DNA of 9,754 bases from Verrucomicrobiota bacterium (GTDB lineage Bacteria > Verrucomicrobiota > Verrucomicrobiia > Opitutales > Opitutaceae), in NCBI GenBank assembly GCA_023457715.1, contig JAEWKR010000012.1, forward strand, positions 1-9,754, in the 5' to 3' direction. The notes beneath the pieces were generated by a model. The model was given only the letters and a program-made list of their open reading frames with translations. It had not been told where the DNA came from and searched no databases. Both the position numbers and the translations under genes were made by a program. Each line of letters starts with the position of its first letter. The first letter of the stretch is position 1. Below are positions 1 through 6,489 of this stretch, one piece after another.

Positions 1-20
1 ACGAATGAACACGAATAGGA
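1..20. repeat. CACGAAT-type decamer repeat, left arm
   Basis: The first 20 bases are two units with a 10-bp period, each containing ACGAAT (1-6 and 11-16). The block is cut by the window edge, so more units may lie to the left. The inverse motif ATTCGTG occurs three times at 101-130, so the two blocks form an inverted pair about 80 bp apart. The ten bases CACGAATAGG at 10-19 recur exactly at 2341-2350. No protein is encoded here. The function is unknown. Confidence 0.6.
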
Positions 21-100
21 GAGGAAACTCGGATGCAGCCCGTCCGTAGTCCCGCTCACTGTTTTGTGCCTGCGCGGAAGTGATGATTTTCCCAGGTCTT

Positions 101-130
101 CATTCGTGTCGATTCGTGTCCATTCGTGGT
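101..130. repeat. ATTCGTG decamer repeat, right arm
   Basis: Three tandem decamers carry ATTCGTG at 102-108, 112-118 and 122-128, with the remaining three bases varying (TCG, TCC, GTT). They are the reverse complement of the CACGAAT units at 1-20. The block ends about 18 bp beyond the stop codon of the leftward gene 148-579, so it is in that gene's 3' flank. It might fold with the left arm in RNA, but there is no T-run to make it a standard terminator. The 80 bases between the arms (21-100) hold no gene I can support. Confidence 0.65.
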
Positions 131-147
131 TAACTGAATCGCTCCGG

Positions 148-579
148 CTAAAGCTTCGATTCGCGGTCAGGCTCATGCAGGACGATCCCATGGATGCGCC
201 AGCCGCCGCGCTCGCCCACCAGGGTGTACCGGTACGTCGCTGACCCCCGCGCACCGGTCACGTGGACGAGGACGGTCGCCATCCGACCGTCGTCCCGCAC
301 AATGCCGAAATCCGCCCGCTGGTTTTCCCAGATTTCCGGATAGTTGGATTCGACGATCGCCACGAACAGCTGAAACGGCTTCTCCCGCCGCAGCTGCGCA
401 CCCAGGAGGTTGTACGCGGTGTCGAGGTCGTTGCCGCGCAAGGCCGCCAGCTGCGACTCCACCACCGCCACGACTGCCCGGCGGACTTCGGGCTTGCTGG
501 CCGTGAGTCCGCCGGGCTCGCCCGCGGCCAGGGCCAGCGCGAGGAAAAAGGAAGCGAGCCAGGACAACCAGCGCACCAT
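148..579 (-). CDS. Small exported DUF4864-like protein
   Basis: This encodes 143 residues on the minus strand. The start (residues about 1-20) is a signal peptide: a basic MVR, then the hydrophobic run WLASFFLALALAAG, so the mature protein is probably exported. The rest resembles DUF4864 proteins: a helix with VVAVVESQLAALRGNDLDTAYNLL, an LFVAIVESNYPEIW segment, then beta strands with ATVLVHVTG, YRYTLVGERGGWRIHGI. The shape recalls the NTF2-like fold. No catalytic residues are evident, and family members have no known function. It is transcribed away from the acetyltransferase gene starting at 663, and the 83-bp gap must hold both promoters. No Shine-Dalgarno sequence precedes the ATG. The family call is from memory of the pattern, but coding status is well supported by the signal peptide and frame. 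Confidence 0.72.
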   Translation of the reverse strand: MVRWLSWLASFFLALALAAGEPGGLTASKPEVRRAVVAVVESQLAALRGNDLDTAYNLLGAQLRREKPFQLFVAIVESNYPEIWENQRADFGIVRDDGRMATVLVHVTGARGSATYRYTLVGERGGWRIHGIVLHEPDRESKL

Positions 580-662
580 GGCACGACCGTGACAACGCGC
601 GGGAATTTCGCAAACGCGCGTCGGGGTTGCCTCGCCTCGGTGCGCGCCACTTAAGTCACCGG

Positions 663-1160
663 ATGCCGCCTCTCCTCCGCCCCGCCACTCGCGACGACGT
701 TCCCCTGGTCCTCGAGTTCATCCGCGCGCTGGCCGCGTACGAGAAGATGACGGACGAGGTGGAGGCCACGGAGGCGCAGCTCCTCGCGACCCTCTTCCCC
801 GCGAACGGCGCGCCCGCCGCCCACTGTGTGCTGGCCTTCGCCAGGGACGGCGGCGCGGATCGCCCCGTGCCGGCGGGGTTTGCGCTGTATTTCTTCAATT
901 ATTCGACGTTCCTCGCCCGGCCCGGACTCTACCTCGAGGACCTGTACGTCCATCCTGAATTCCGGGGCCGGGGCTTCGGCAAGGCGCTGCTGCTGCACCT
1001 CGCGCGGCTCGCCAACGACCAGGGCTGCGGCCGGATGGAATGGACGGTCCTCGACTGGAACGAACCGGCGATCGGCTTCTATGAGGGATTGGGGGCGAAG
1101 CGACTCCGGACCTGGCAGATCTGCCGGCTGAGCGGCGCCGCCCTCAAGCGCTACGCCTGA
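663..1160 (+). CDS. GNAT family N-acetyltransferase (diamine/thialysine acetyltransferase-like)
   Basis: This 165-residue single-domain GNAT enzyme is expected to transfer acetyl from acetyl-CoA to an amine. It opens with the usual beta1/alpha1 pattern (LLRPATRDDVPLVLEFIRAL, AYEKM). It has the central strand and acetyl-CoA loop in LYLEDLYVHPEFRGRGFGK, matching the Q/RxxGxG/A pyrophosphate-binding motif, and ends with WTVLDWNEPAIGFYEGLGA. The AYEKM helix, the LEDLYVHPEFRGRG block and the WNEPAIGFYE block are most like the spermidine/spermine and thialysine N-acetyltransferase group. The substrate is therefore probably a polyamine or lysine analogue, which is an inference. I chose the ATG at 663 because the family consensus begins there. 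An upstream TTG at 627 would add 12 residues with no family match. No clear ribosome-binding site is visible. Confidence 0.88.
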   Translation: MPPLLRPATRDDVPLVLEFIRALAAYEKMTDEVEATEAQLLATLFPANGAPAAHCVLAFARDGGADRPVPAGFALYFFNYSTFLARPGLYLEDLYVHPEFRGRGFGKALLLHLARLANDQGCGRMEWTVLDWNEPAIGFYEGLGAKRLRTWQICRLSGAALKRYA

Positions 1161-1238
1161 GGGCCCGCGGCGGAGGCGAGCCGGCGGTTCGCGCACGTTT
1201 TGCTTCCGCTGGCGGTCCCGACCTGCTCCCATTCGCCC

Positions 1239-1571
1239 ATGCCCGGACCGCCGCCGAACCCGGACCTCGCCGAGCTCGCCCGATTGCTGGGCGAGGAGAA
1301 CGTGCGTCTGCTCGTGCGGACGTTCCTCACGGAATACCCGGGGCTCATGCAAACCCTGAAAGCCGGGGACCGGAACACGCGGGTGCGCATCGCGCACAGC
1401 CTGAAGAGCAACACGCGAGTGGTCGGCGCCCGCACCTTGTCGGCGCGGTTCGCGGACCTGGAGCGCAGACTCGCCGACCCCGGCCAGCCGGACCTTGCGG
1501 CGGGCGAGTACGAGGCGCTCCTGGGGGAACTCGAGACGGACGTCAGGCCGTTGCGGCAGTTCGCGCTGTGA
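1239..1571 (+). CDS. Single-domain HPt (histidine phosphotransfer) protein
   Basis: This 110-residue cytoplasmic protein is almost entirely one HPt domain. Such proteins pass a phosphoryl group between receiver domains in multistep phosphorelays. The hallmark is AHSLKSNTRVVGA, matching the family pattern HxLKGxSxxxGA, with His53 as the predicted phosphorylated residue. Lys56 and the GA pair (63-64) are conserved. It is preceded by the usual helix, GEENVRLLVRTFLTEYP, and followed by ARTLSARFADLERRL. The ATG at 1239 puts the start just before the domain. A TTG at 1200 would add 13 residues without family character. It converges on the NarL-type regulator at 1647-2303, 75 bp away, and no kinase is adjacent. 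A plausible but unproven role is to feed or drain the neighbouring receivers. Confidence 0.87.
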   Translation: MPGPPPNPDLAELARLLGEENVRLLVRTFLTEYPGLMQTLKAGDRNTRVRIAHSLKSNTRVVGARTLSARFADLERRLADPGQPDLAAGEYEALLGELETDVRPLRQFAL

Positions 1572-1646
1572 CGGGGACGACGGGCGCCGGGCGCGACCGC
1601 GGAGGCGGGCGTATCCGCGTATCTGGCCTGCCGATACCGGGGCCGG

Positions 1647-2303
1647 CTAGCTATCCACCAGCCCCGCCTGGATGCACCAGCGGGTGAGGCTCGCGACCTC
1701 GCGAACCCCGATCTTTTCCATGATGTTGGCGCGGTGCTTTTCGACGGTGCGCACGCTGAGATTCAATTTCGCGGCGATCTCCTTCGACATCTGGCCCGCC
1801 GCCACCAGCCGGGCGATTTCCTGCTCCCGGTCGGTCAGCGGGATCGGCATCGAAGGCCGCCCGGAACTGATCACCGCGGTGGCTCCACCCCGGGCGCGGA
1901 CGCGGCTCGCGAAGAACATGCCCCCGCCCCTAACCGTCTCCACTGCACTCAATACGTACTCGATGGGTTCGGTCTTATCCACGTAGCCGTTCACACCCAG
2001 CGCCATCAGGTCGGCGGGGAGCCGTTCACTGGGGTGCGCAGTGATCACGAGAATCTTTACGTCGGGCAGCGAGCGGCGCGCCTCCCGCGCCACTTCTATC
2101 CCGTTGAGATCCGGCAACATGAGATCAACCACGAGCAGGTCGGGCTTCTCCTTCAGGCAGAACTCCAGACCAGGTCTTCCCATGCCGAATTCACCGATGA
2201 CCTGGAGGTCCTTCACCTTACCCAAAGTAAGGAGAATAAGCTGCCGAAACATCGTCTCGTCTTCGATGATGACGGCGCGGACCTTGATGGGGGAAGTAGG
2301 CAC
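1647..2303 (-). CDS. NarL/FixJ-type response regulator
   Basis: This 218-residue protein has two domains. The N-terminal receiver (about 8-125) has the acidic pocket E14/D15, the phosphoacceptor Asp60 in LLVVDLMLPDLNG, the switch Thr88 in VITAHP, and Lys110 in VDKTEP. The C-terminal LuxR-type DNA-binding domain (about 155-215) has LTDREQEIARLVAAGQ, then SKEIAAKLNLSVRTVEKHRANI as scanning and recognition helices. On phosphorylation it should bind DNA as a dimer. The start is a judgement: the frame stays open to 2705, but the receiver begins at about KVRAVIIEDE. The GTG at 2303 lies seven codons before this and gives the usual family length. An ATG at 2396 would add 31 residues of unlikely sequence. 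No cognate kinase is present. It is divergent from the pseudo-receiver gene at 2466. Confidence 0.93.
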   Translation of the reverse strand: MPTSPIKVRAVIIEDETMFRQLILLTLGKVKDLQVIGEFGMGRPGLEFCLKEKPDLLVVDLMLPDLNGIEVAREARRSLPDVKILVITAHPSERLPADLMALGVNGYVDKTEPIEYVLSAVETVRGGGMFFASRVRARGGATAVISSGRPSMPIPLTDREQEIARLVAAGQMSKEIAAKLNLSVRTVEKHRANIMEKIGVREVASLTRWCIQAGLVDS

Positions 2304-2465
2304 GGGCGTAAGCGTTAATCCACAAGCCGCTCGCGGGGACCACGAATAGGCCGCCGGAGCATCTGCTGGTAACGTCAAAGCACTGACAACGCCCATGATC
2401 AAACTCAAGCCCACATTGCACACGAATGTCACGTGCTCGGCCCGAGCGGCCGGAAAGGGCACGTC
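2304..2465. promoter_or_regulatory. Divergent intergenic region with CACGAAT sites and a palindrome
   Basis: This 162-bp gap separates the leftward NarL-type gene from the rightward pseudo-receiver gene, so it should carry both promoters. I see no convincing -35/-10 pair on either strand. It holds two same-direction CACGAAT heptamers at 2341-2347 and 2421-2427, exactly 80 bp apart. The first lies in the ten bases CACGAATAGG that also occur at 10-19. A 13-bp palindrome, GCTCGG-C-CCGAGC, spans 2435-2447, ending 18 bp before the ATG at 2466. An A/G-rich GGAAAGGG sits at about 2451-2458 as a likely ribosome-binding site. A regulatory role for these sites is inferred. Confidence 0.4.
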
Positions 2466-2933
2466 ATGACGGTCAACCCCTTTCACGGCGTTGCCCCGCG
2501 CGGCCATCTCCTCTTGATCGAGGACGCTTCCGTCCTGCGCGAACTCGAGGTGCTCGCGTTCGCCAGCGGCGGGTTTGCCGTCACGGCCGCGGAACATCCG
2601 GGCGATGCGCTCCGCCACCTGCAGACCAAGCCGACGGATGTGGTCGTGGTGAACACCGATCGCGCCACGGCGCTGCAGCCGAATTTCCTGGAGGCGCTCC
2701 GGCACACCAAGGCCGAGGTGCCGATCCTGGTGCTGCGCGCGACCTCGACCGCCCTGCCGGTTTCAGAGCTCGAGAAGCACGGCGCGACGCTGGTCGTGGA
2801 CCGCTCGCTGCATCCCAGCCAGCTGCTCGTCCAGGTCGATGCGTTTCTCGGGGGCACCCTGCTGCCCGGCCTGCCGAAGCTTGGCGACGGCGAGGCCGAG
2901 GCTTCGGAGTCCGATCTCGTGGTGTCGGGCTGA
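2466..2933 (+). CDS. Receiver-like protein lacking the phosphoacceptor Asp (pseudo-receiver)
   Basis: This encodes 155 residues with a CheY-like pattern at about 13-130 and no output domain. The acidic pair is kept (E19/D20 in LLLIEDAS). At the phosphorylation position, DVVVVNTDRA has Asn63 where the family has Asp. The switch Thr/Ser position is Arg91 (PILVLRATS) and the conserved Lys is replaced by Arg113 (VVDRSLHP). It therefore probably cannot be phosphorylated normally. It might act as a fixed-state adaptor or bind the HPt or another receiver, which is an inference. The ATG at 2466 is preceded at a good distance by a purine-rich GGAAAGGG. A GTG at 2433 would add 11 non-conserved residues. 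The last 25 residues are acidic and probably disordered. The MocR-type gene starts 146 bp downstream. The alternative is an ordinary receiver too divergent for me to align correctly. Confidence 0.78.
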   Translation: MTVNPFHGVAPRGHLLLIEDASVLRELEVLAFASGGFAVTAAEHPGDALRHLQTKPTDVVVVNTDRATALQPNFLEALRHTKAEVPILVLRATSTALPVSELEKHGATLVVDRSLHPSQLLVQVDAFLGGTLLPGLPKLGDGEAEASESDLVVSG

Positions 2934-2968
2934 GCGGTGGCATCGTCCGCGTCCGGACATCGGCGCTT

Positions 2969-2981
2969 TGTGATCGTCACA
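2969..2981. promoter_or_regulatory. TGTGA-N3-TCACA inverted repeat upstream of the MocR-type gene
   Basis: A perfect 5-bp inverted repeat, TGTGA and TCACA with a 3-base spacer, lies 98 bp before the ATG at 3080. The half-sites look like those of CRP/FNR-family proteins, but that family needs a 6-base spacer, so CRP binding is doubtful. Part of it, ATCGTCAC (2973-2980), recurs with one mismatch as ATCGTGAC at 3054-3061, next to the start. Such paired direct repeats would fit autoregulation by a MocR protein. This is only a candidate operator. Confidence 0.25.
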
Positions 2982-3079
2982 GGATCCGGCTTCCGGAACT
3001 GTACTGGTCGCAAAGGCGCCGCGCTACGTCTGCCCGTCCCCCGCGGTTGATGTATCGTGACGGCCCCACCACCGCCGCC

Positions 3080-4558
3080 ATGATCGAGACCCTCATCACC
3101 CCTCCCACCGCGCCGCTCTACGTGGAGCTGGCGCGTTCCATCGAACAGTTAATCGATCAGGGCACGCTGCGCCCCGGGCACCGGCTGCCGTCGGTGCGGA
3201 GGATGTCGCTCCAGCGCGATGTGAGCATCTCCACCGTGTTGCAGGCTTACACCCTGCTCGAGAATCACGGTTGCATCGAGGCGCGGCCGCAATCCGGCTA
3301 CTACGTCCGGCCCCGGCTGCCCAGCGCGCCGGAGCCCCGGATGGCGCGGCCGATGGCCAAGCCAAGTTACGTGGGGGCGAAGGATCTCGCGGGTCAGATG
3401 ATGAGCCTCGCCGCCGACCCGGCCTACGTTCCCCTCGGTTCCGCGTGTCCGGACTCGAGCCTTTTTCCCACGCGCAAGCTGGCCCGGATGCTCGCGGCGG
3501 TGGGGCGCAACGACCCCGCCCTGCTCGGTCGCTACGCGATGAACTGGGCCTTCGACCCGCTGGCGCGGGAAATCGCGCGCCGCTACCTGCAGGCGGGCTG
3601 TCCGCTCAGCCACGAGGAGCTGGTGGTCACCGTCGGTTGTTCGGAGGCTCTCAATCTGTCGCTCCGGGCGGTGACCAAGCCGGGGGACACCGTGGCCGTC
3701 GAGACGCCGGCCTACTTCGGCTTTCTGGAAACGATCCAGAGCCTGAACCTGCGGGTGGTTGAAATCCCGACGGATCCGCGGACCGGCCTCTGTCTCGATG
3801 CAATGCGGGCGGCGCTGGCGCAGAACGACGTCAAGGCGGTCCTCGTGATGCCCAGCTTCCAAAACCCGATCGGCTCCTGCATGCCGGACGCCAAGAAGGA
3901 GGCGCTGTACCAGCTGCTGGTCGAGTTCGACGTGCCCGCGATCGAGGACGACATCTACGGTGACCTGCACTTTGGCGAACGGCGGCCCAAGCCCCTGAAG
4001 GCGTGGGACACCGACGGGCGCGTGCTCCTGTGCAGTTCGTTCGGCAAAACCCTGGCGCCGTCGCTGCGGGTGGGCTGGTGCGCTCCGGGCCGGTACCTCG
4101 AGCGGGTGCGGCGGCTCAAGTTCACCAACACCCTCGGCACTCCCGTGGTGCTGCAGAAAACCGTGTCGGATTTCCTGCGGCACGGCGGGTACGACCACCA
4201 CCTCCGGTCCATCCGCCGCGCTTACGGCCAGCAGCTGCACCTGATGTCACAGGCGGTCCTGAAGTATTTTCCCGCCGGCACCCGGCTCAGCCGGCCCGAA
4301 GGCGGGTTCATCCTCTGGGTCGAACTCCCGCATGGCATTGACGCGGTCGCCCTCCAGGAAGCCGCCCTCAAGCACCGGATCAACCTGGCCCCCGGCACGC
4401 TGTTTTCGGTCAAGGACCGCTACCGCAGCTGCCTGCGGATCGGCTGCGGCATCCCGTGGAGCGACGCGATCGACGGCGCGCTGCGTACGGTCGGCGAGCT
4501 GGCGCGGTCCCCCGCACCCAAAGCCCAGGTACCGGCTAAAGCCGGCGCCACCGGGTGA
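3080..4558 (+). CDS. MocR-type GntR/aminotransferase (PLP-dependent) transcriptional regulator
   Basis: This 492-residue protein joins a GntR-type winged-helix domain (about 8-80) to a fold-type I aminotransferase-like domain (about 105-480). The DNA-binding part shows PLYVELARSIEQLIDQG, LRPGHRLPSVRRM and ISTVLQAYTLLENHG, ending in SGYYV. The PLP part has Asn262 (FQNPIG), Asp290 and Tyr293 (EDDIY) and the PLP-binding Lys323 (SSFGKTL), followed by RVGW. All positions needed to hold PLP are present. MocR proteins usually sense PLP or an amino compound and regulate vitamin B6, GABA, taurine or transport genes. No such target lies next to this gene, so its regulon is unknown. The start could be the ATG at 3080 or that at 3050. 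I prefer 3080, which begins just before the family consensus. The frame is open back to 2426, but that part overlaps the pseudo-receiver gene and has no domain. A true aminotransferase is less likely given the HTH. Confidence 0.93.
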   Translation: MIETLITPPTAPLYVELARSIEQLIDQGTLRPGHRLPSVRRMSLQRDVSISTVLQAYTLLENHGCIEARPQSGYYVRPRLPSAPEPRMARPMAKPSYVGAKDLAGQMMSLAADPAYVPLGSACPDSSLFPTRKLARMLAAVGRNDPALLGRYAMNWAFDPLAREIARRYLQAGCPLSHEELVVTVGCSEALNLSLRAVTKPGDTVAVETPAYFGFLETIQSLNLRVVEIPTDPRTGLCLDAMRAALAQNDVKAVLVMPSFQNPIGSCMPDAKKEALYQLLVEFDVPAIEDDIYGDLHFGERRPKPLKAWDTDGRVLLCSSFGKTLAPSLRVGWCAPGRYLERVRRLKFTNTLGTPVVLQKTVSDFLRHGGYDHHLRSIRRAYGQQLHLMSQAVLKYFPAGTRLSRPEGGFILWVELPHGIDAVALQEAALKHRINLAPGTLFSVKDRYRSCLRIGCGIPWSDAIDGALRTVGELARSPAPKAQVPAKAGATG

Positions 4559-4568
4559 CTGGCGCCGG
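4542..4568 (+). terminator. Hairpin spanning the MocR-type stop codon
   Basis: A perfect 9-bp stem, CCGGCGCCA (4542-4550) with TGGCGCCGG (4560-4568), encloses a 9-base loop that contains the TGA stop at 4556-4558. A second small hairpin, CCGGC-TAAA-GCCGG (4532-4545), overlaps its left arm and is mutually exclusive with it. No T-run follows, so this is not a standard intrinsic terminator. It may slow polymerase or protect the mRNA 3' end. The rest of the gap to 4700 shows no gene and no clear promoter. Confidence 0.4.
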
Positions 4569-4700
4569 ACGGGCCTCCGTACCACCCGCAATTTGCTGGC
4601 GGCAATTTCCCCTCGACGCTCCAGCGTCCACGGATTGGATACGCCGGCCGGCCTTCCGTCGGCACCACACCCTCGCGGGCCAGTTCCGCCTTTCGTCGCC

Positions 4701-6482
4701 ATGCAATTAATGGAGGTTCGTCGTGTCTCGCGCCGCCGCCGCGGCTGGCGCCTGCTGCTGCTTGTGGCCGTCGCCGCGCTTGGCGTCGGCGCGTGGCTGG
4801 CGTACGAACCGGCAAAGGTGCGGTATCGGGCGTGGAAACGACAGCAGGCGCTGCAGCAGGCCCGCGAGTTCATCGCGCAGAACGACGTGCCGAAGACCCA
4901 GCTGGCGCTGGACGTCGCGCTGAACGCGGGCCCCGCCGACCCCGACACCCTCCGCGTCGCCGCGGAGATGCTCGAGCAGGTGGGCGCCGCGCAGGCGATG
5001 CGGTTCCGTCGCGCGGTGGTCCGGCTCCTGCCGGAGTCGGCCGCCGACCACGCCGCGCTGATCTTTTCCTGTCTCCGGTTCCGCGACTACAACGCCGCGC
5101 GCGACGCACTTCGGTCGATTCCGACGCGCACGGCCGCCGAACCGGCGGCGCTGCGGGCGGCCCTGGCGTTCGCGCTGGCCACGGAAGATCATGCGGTGGC
5201 CGACCTGGCCCTCGCGCAGCTGCGCCAGGCCGAGCCGGGGAACGACAGCCTTGCCTTCACCCAGGCGCTGCTGCGGCTCAAACTCCCGCGCGAAGACGGC
5301 CGCCAGGCGGCCGAGGCGGAGATCGAACGCCTCGTGAGCCGCACCCCCGCCCTGCGTACGCCCGCCGACCGCCAGCTGGCCGCGGCCGCGATGCTGCATC
5401 GCGACTACGCCACCGCCCGGCGCCGGCTGGAGCGGATCCTGAGCGCCCCCGACGCGACCCTCGCCGATCGCCTGCAGCTCGCGAATCTGGAACTCCTGGT
5501 GGACGGACAGCCCTTCACGGAGGTCTTCAGCCGGGTGGCGCCCCGGGCCACCGGCACCGCCGCCGACGCGGCCACGCTCCTCAACTGGCTCGTCGTGCAA
5601 GGCCGGCTGGCGGAGGCTTCCGCCTGGGCGGGCACACTCCCCCCCGCCGTGCGGAGCGCGGACGCCGTGGCCCGCGCCGAGGCCGAAGTACGGGCGCGTC
5701 AGCGCGACTGGGAGGGCTTGCGGGAGCAGCTGAAGCGCGGCGCGTGGGGACCGATCCCCGACGAGACGCTGCGGCTGGTGGCCGCGGCCATCGCGGTCGA
5801 CGCCCCCGACAAGACCGCCTTGCGCAAGGAGGTCTGGGACATGGCGCTGACCAAGGGCGGAACGAGCCTCGGCGCGCTCACGGCGCTCCTGCGCATCGCG
5901 AGCGCCTGGGGCTGGACCGCCGAGGCGGAAAGGACCGCGTGGACCATCGGCCGGCATTTCCCTGACCAGACGTGGGCATTCCAGGAACTCTTCAACGCGT
6001 ATAAGCAACGCAAGGACACCCAGGGCATGCGGGAGGTCCTCGGCAGGCTGCGCGACGGCGACGCGGGCGTCGCCCGCTACCGCCATGACTGGGCGCTGCT
6101 CAGTCTGCTCACCGAACCGACGCTGAACTGGGACGGACCGAAGAGCGAACTCGCGGCCCTGCATGCTTCGCACCCCGGCGATGCCACGTACGCCACCGGA
6201 TACGCGGTCGCGCTCGCCCAGGCCGAGCGGGCTGCGGAAGCGCTGGCCGTGGTGGACCAGCTGACGCCCGAAGAACGCGCGTTCCCGCCGCGGCTGCCTT
6301 ATCTGGCCTACGTTTACGGCGTGGGCCGCCGGGCGGCGGAGTTCGAACGCGCGAAGGCGGCGATGGCTGCGGGCGGAGACTATCTGCCCGAGGAAAAACT
6401 CCTGGTGCAGCGCGGCCAGGAGGCGTTGCAGCGGCCCGTGCCCAAAGCCGCGGCGCCGAAGCCGGCGGACCCCAAAACCTGA
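4701..6482 (+). CDS. Membrane-anchored helical-repeat (TPR-like) protein, exosortase-linked
   Basis: This encodes 593 residues. The N-terminus is very basic (RRVSRRRRGWR), followed by one membrane helix at about 16-35 (LLLLVAVAALGVGAW). There is no lipobox, so it is predicted to be anchored with its body outside the cytoplasm. The rest is an Ala/Leu-rich, almost all-helical solenoid of paired amphipathic helices resembling degenerate TPRs, for example AREFIAQNDVPKTQLALDVAL and YAVALAQAERAAEALAVVDQL. The C-terminal tail is Pro/Lys/Ala-rich. The start is ATG 4701 or ATG 4710. Neither has a clear ribosome-binding site. Its stop is 7 bp from the exosortase ATG, so the two are almost certainly co-transcribed. 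TPR proteins accompany PEP-CTERM systems in other bacteria (PrsT), but this one is shorter and lacks a lipoprotein signal, so I do not name it that. A scaffold or assembly role is inferred. Confidence 0.85.
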   Translation: MQLMEVRRVSRRRRGWRLLLLVAVAALGVGAWLAYEPAKVRYRAWKRQQALQQAREFIAQNDVPKTQLALDVALNAGPADPDTLRVAAEMLEQVGAAQAMRFRRAVVRLLPESAADHAALIFSCLRFRDYNAARDALRSIPTRTAAEPAALRAALAFALATEDHAVADLALAQLRQAEPGNDSLAFTQALLRLKLPREDGRQAAEAEIERLVSRTPALRTPADRQLAAAAMLHRDYATARRRLERILSAPDATLADRLQLANLELLVDGQPFTEVFSRVAPRATGTAADAATLLNWLVVQGRLAEASAWAGTLPPAVRSADAVARAEAEVRARQRDWEGLREQLKRGAWGPIPDETLRLVAAAIAVDAPDKTALRKEVWDMALTKGGTSLGALTALLRIASAWGWTAEAERTAWTIGRHFPDQTWAFQELFNAYKQRKDTQGMREVLGRLRDGDAGVARYRHDWALLSLLTEPTLNWDGPKSELAALHASHPGDATYATGYAVALAQAERAAEALAVVDQLTPEERAFPPRLPYLAYVYGVGRRAAEFERAKAAMAAGGDYLPEEKLLVQRGQEALQRPVPKAAAPKPADPKT

Positions 6483-6489
6483 TCGCGCG

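Noticed and set aside
1..130. A CRISPR array
   Set aside because: The repeated unit is a 7-10-base word with almost no spacer. CRISPR repeats are longer, with unique spacers of about 30 bases, and no cas gene is present.
595..620. ACGCGCG direct repeats 19 bp apart between the two divergent genes at the left
   Set aside because: The words are pure CG alternation in GC-rich DNA, so chance is likely, and nothing else supports an operator.
651..1397. A 248-codon minus-strand frame over the GNAT and HPt genes
   Set aside because: It covers two real genes with conserved motifs and shows only Arg/Gly/Glu-rich sequence, typical of a GC-rich shadow.
1619..1637. A terminator between the convergent HPt and NarL-type genes
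   Set aside because: GTATC and GATAC can form only a 5-bp stem with a large loop, and no T-run follows on either strand.
2969..2981. A CRP/FNR binding site
   Set aside because: The half-sites TGTGA and TCACA fit, but the spacer is 3 bases rather than the 6 required, and no CRP-type gene is seen. It is kept only as an unnamed inverted repeat.
2426..3049. An N-terminal extension of the MocR-type frame by 208 codons, suggesting a fused extra domain
   Set aside because: The extension is Arg/Pro/Gly-rich with no domain pattern, and it overlaps in another frame the receiver-like gene at 2466-2933, which has a clear fold pattern and its own ribosome-binding site.
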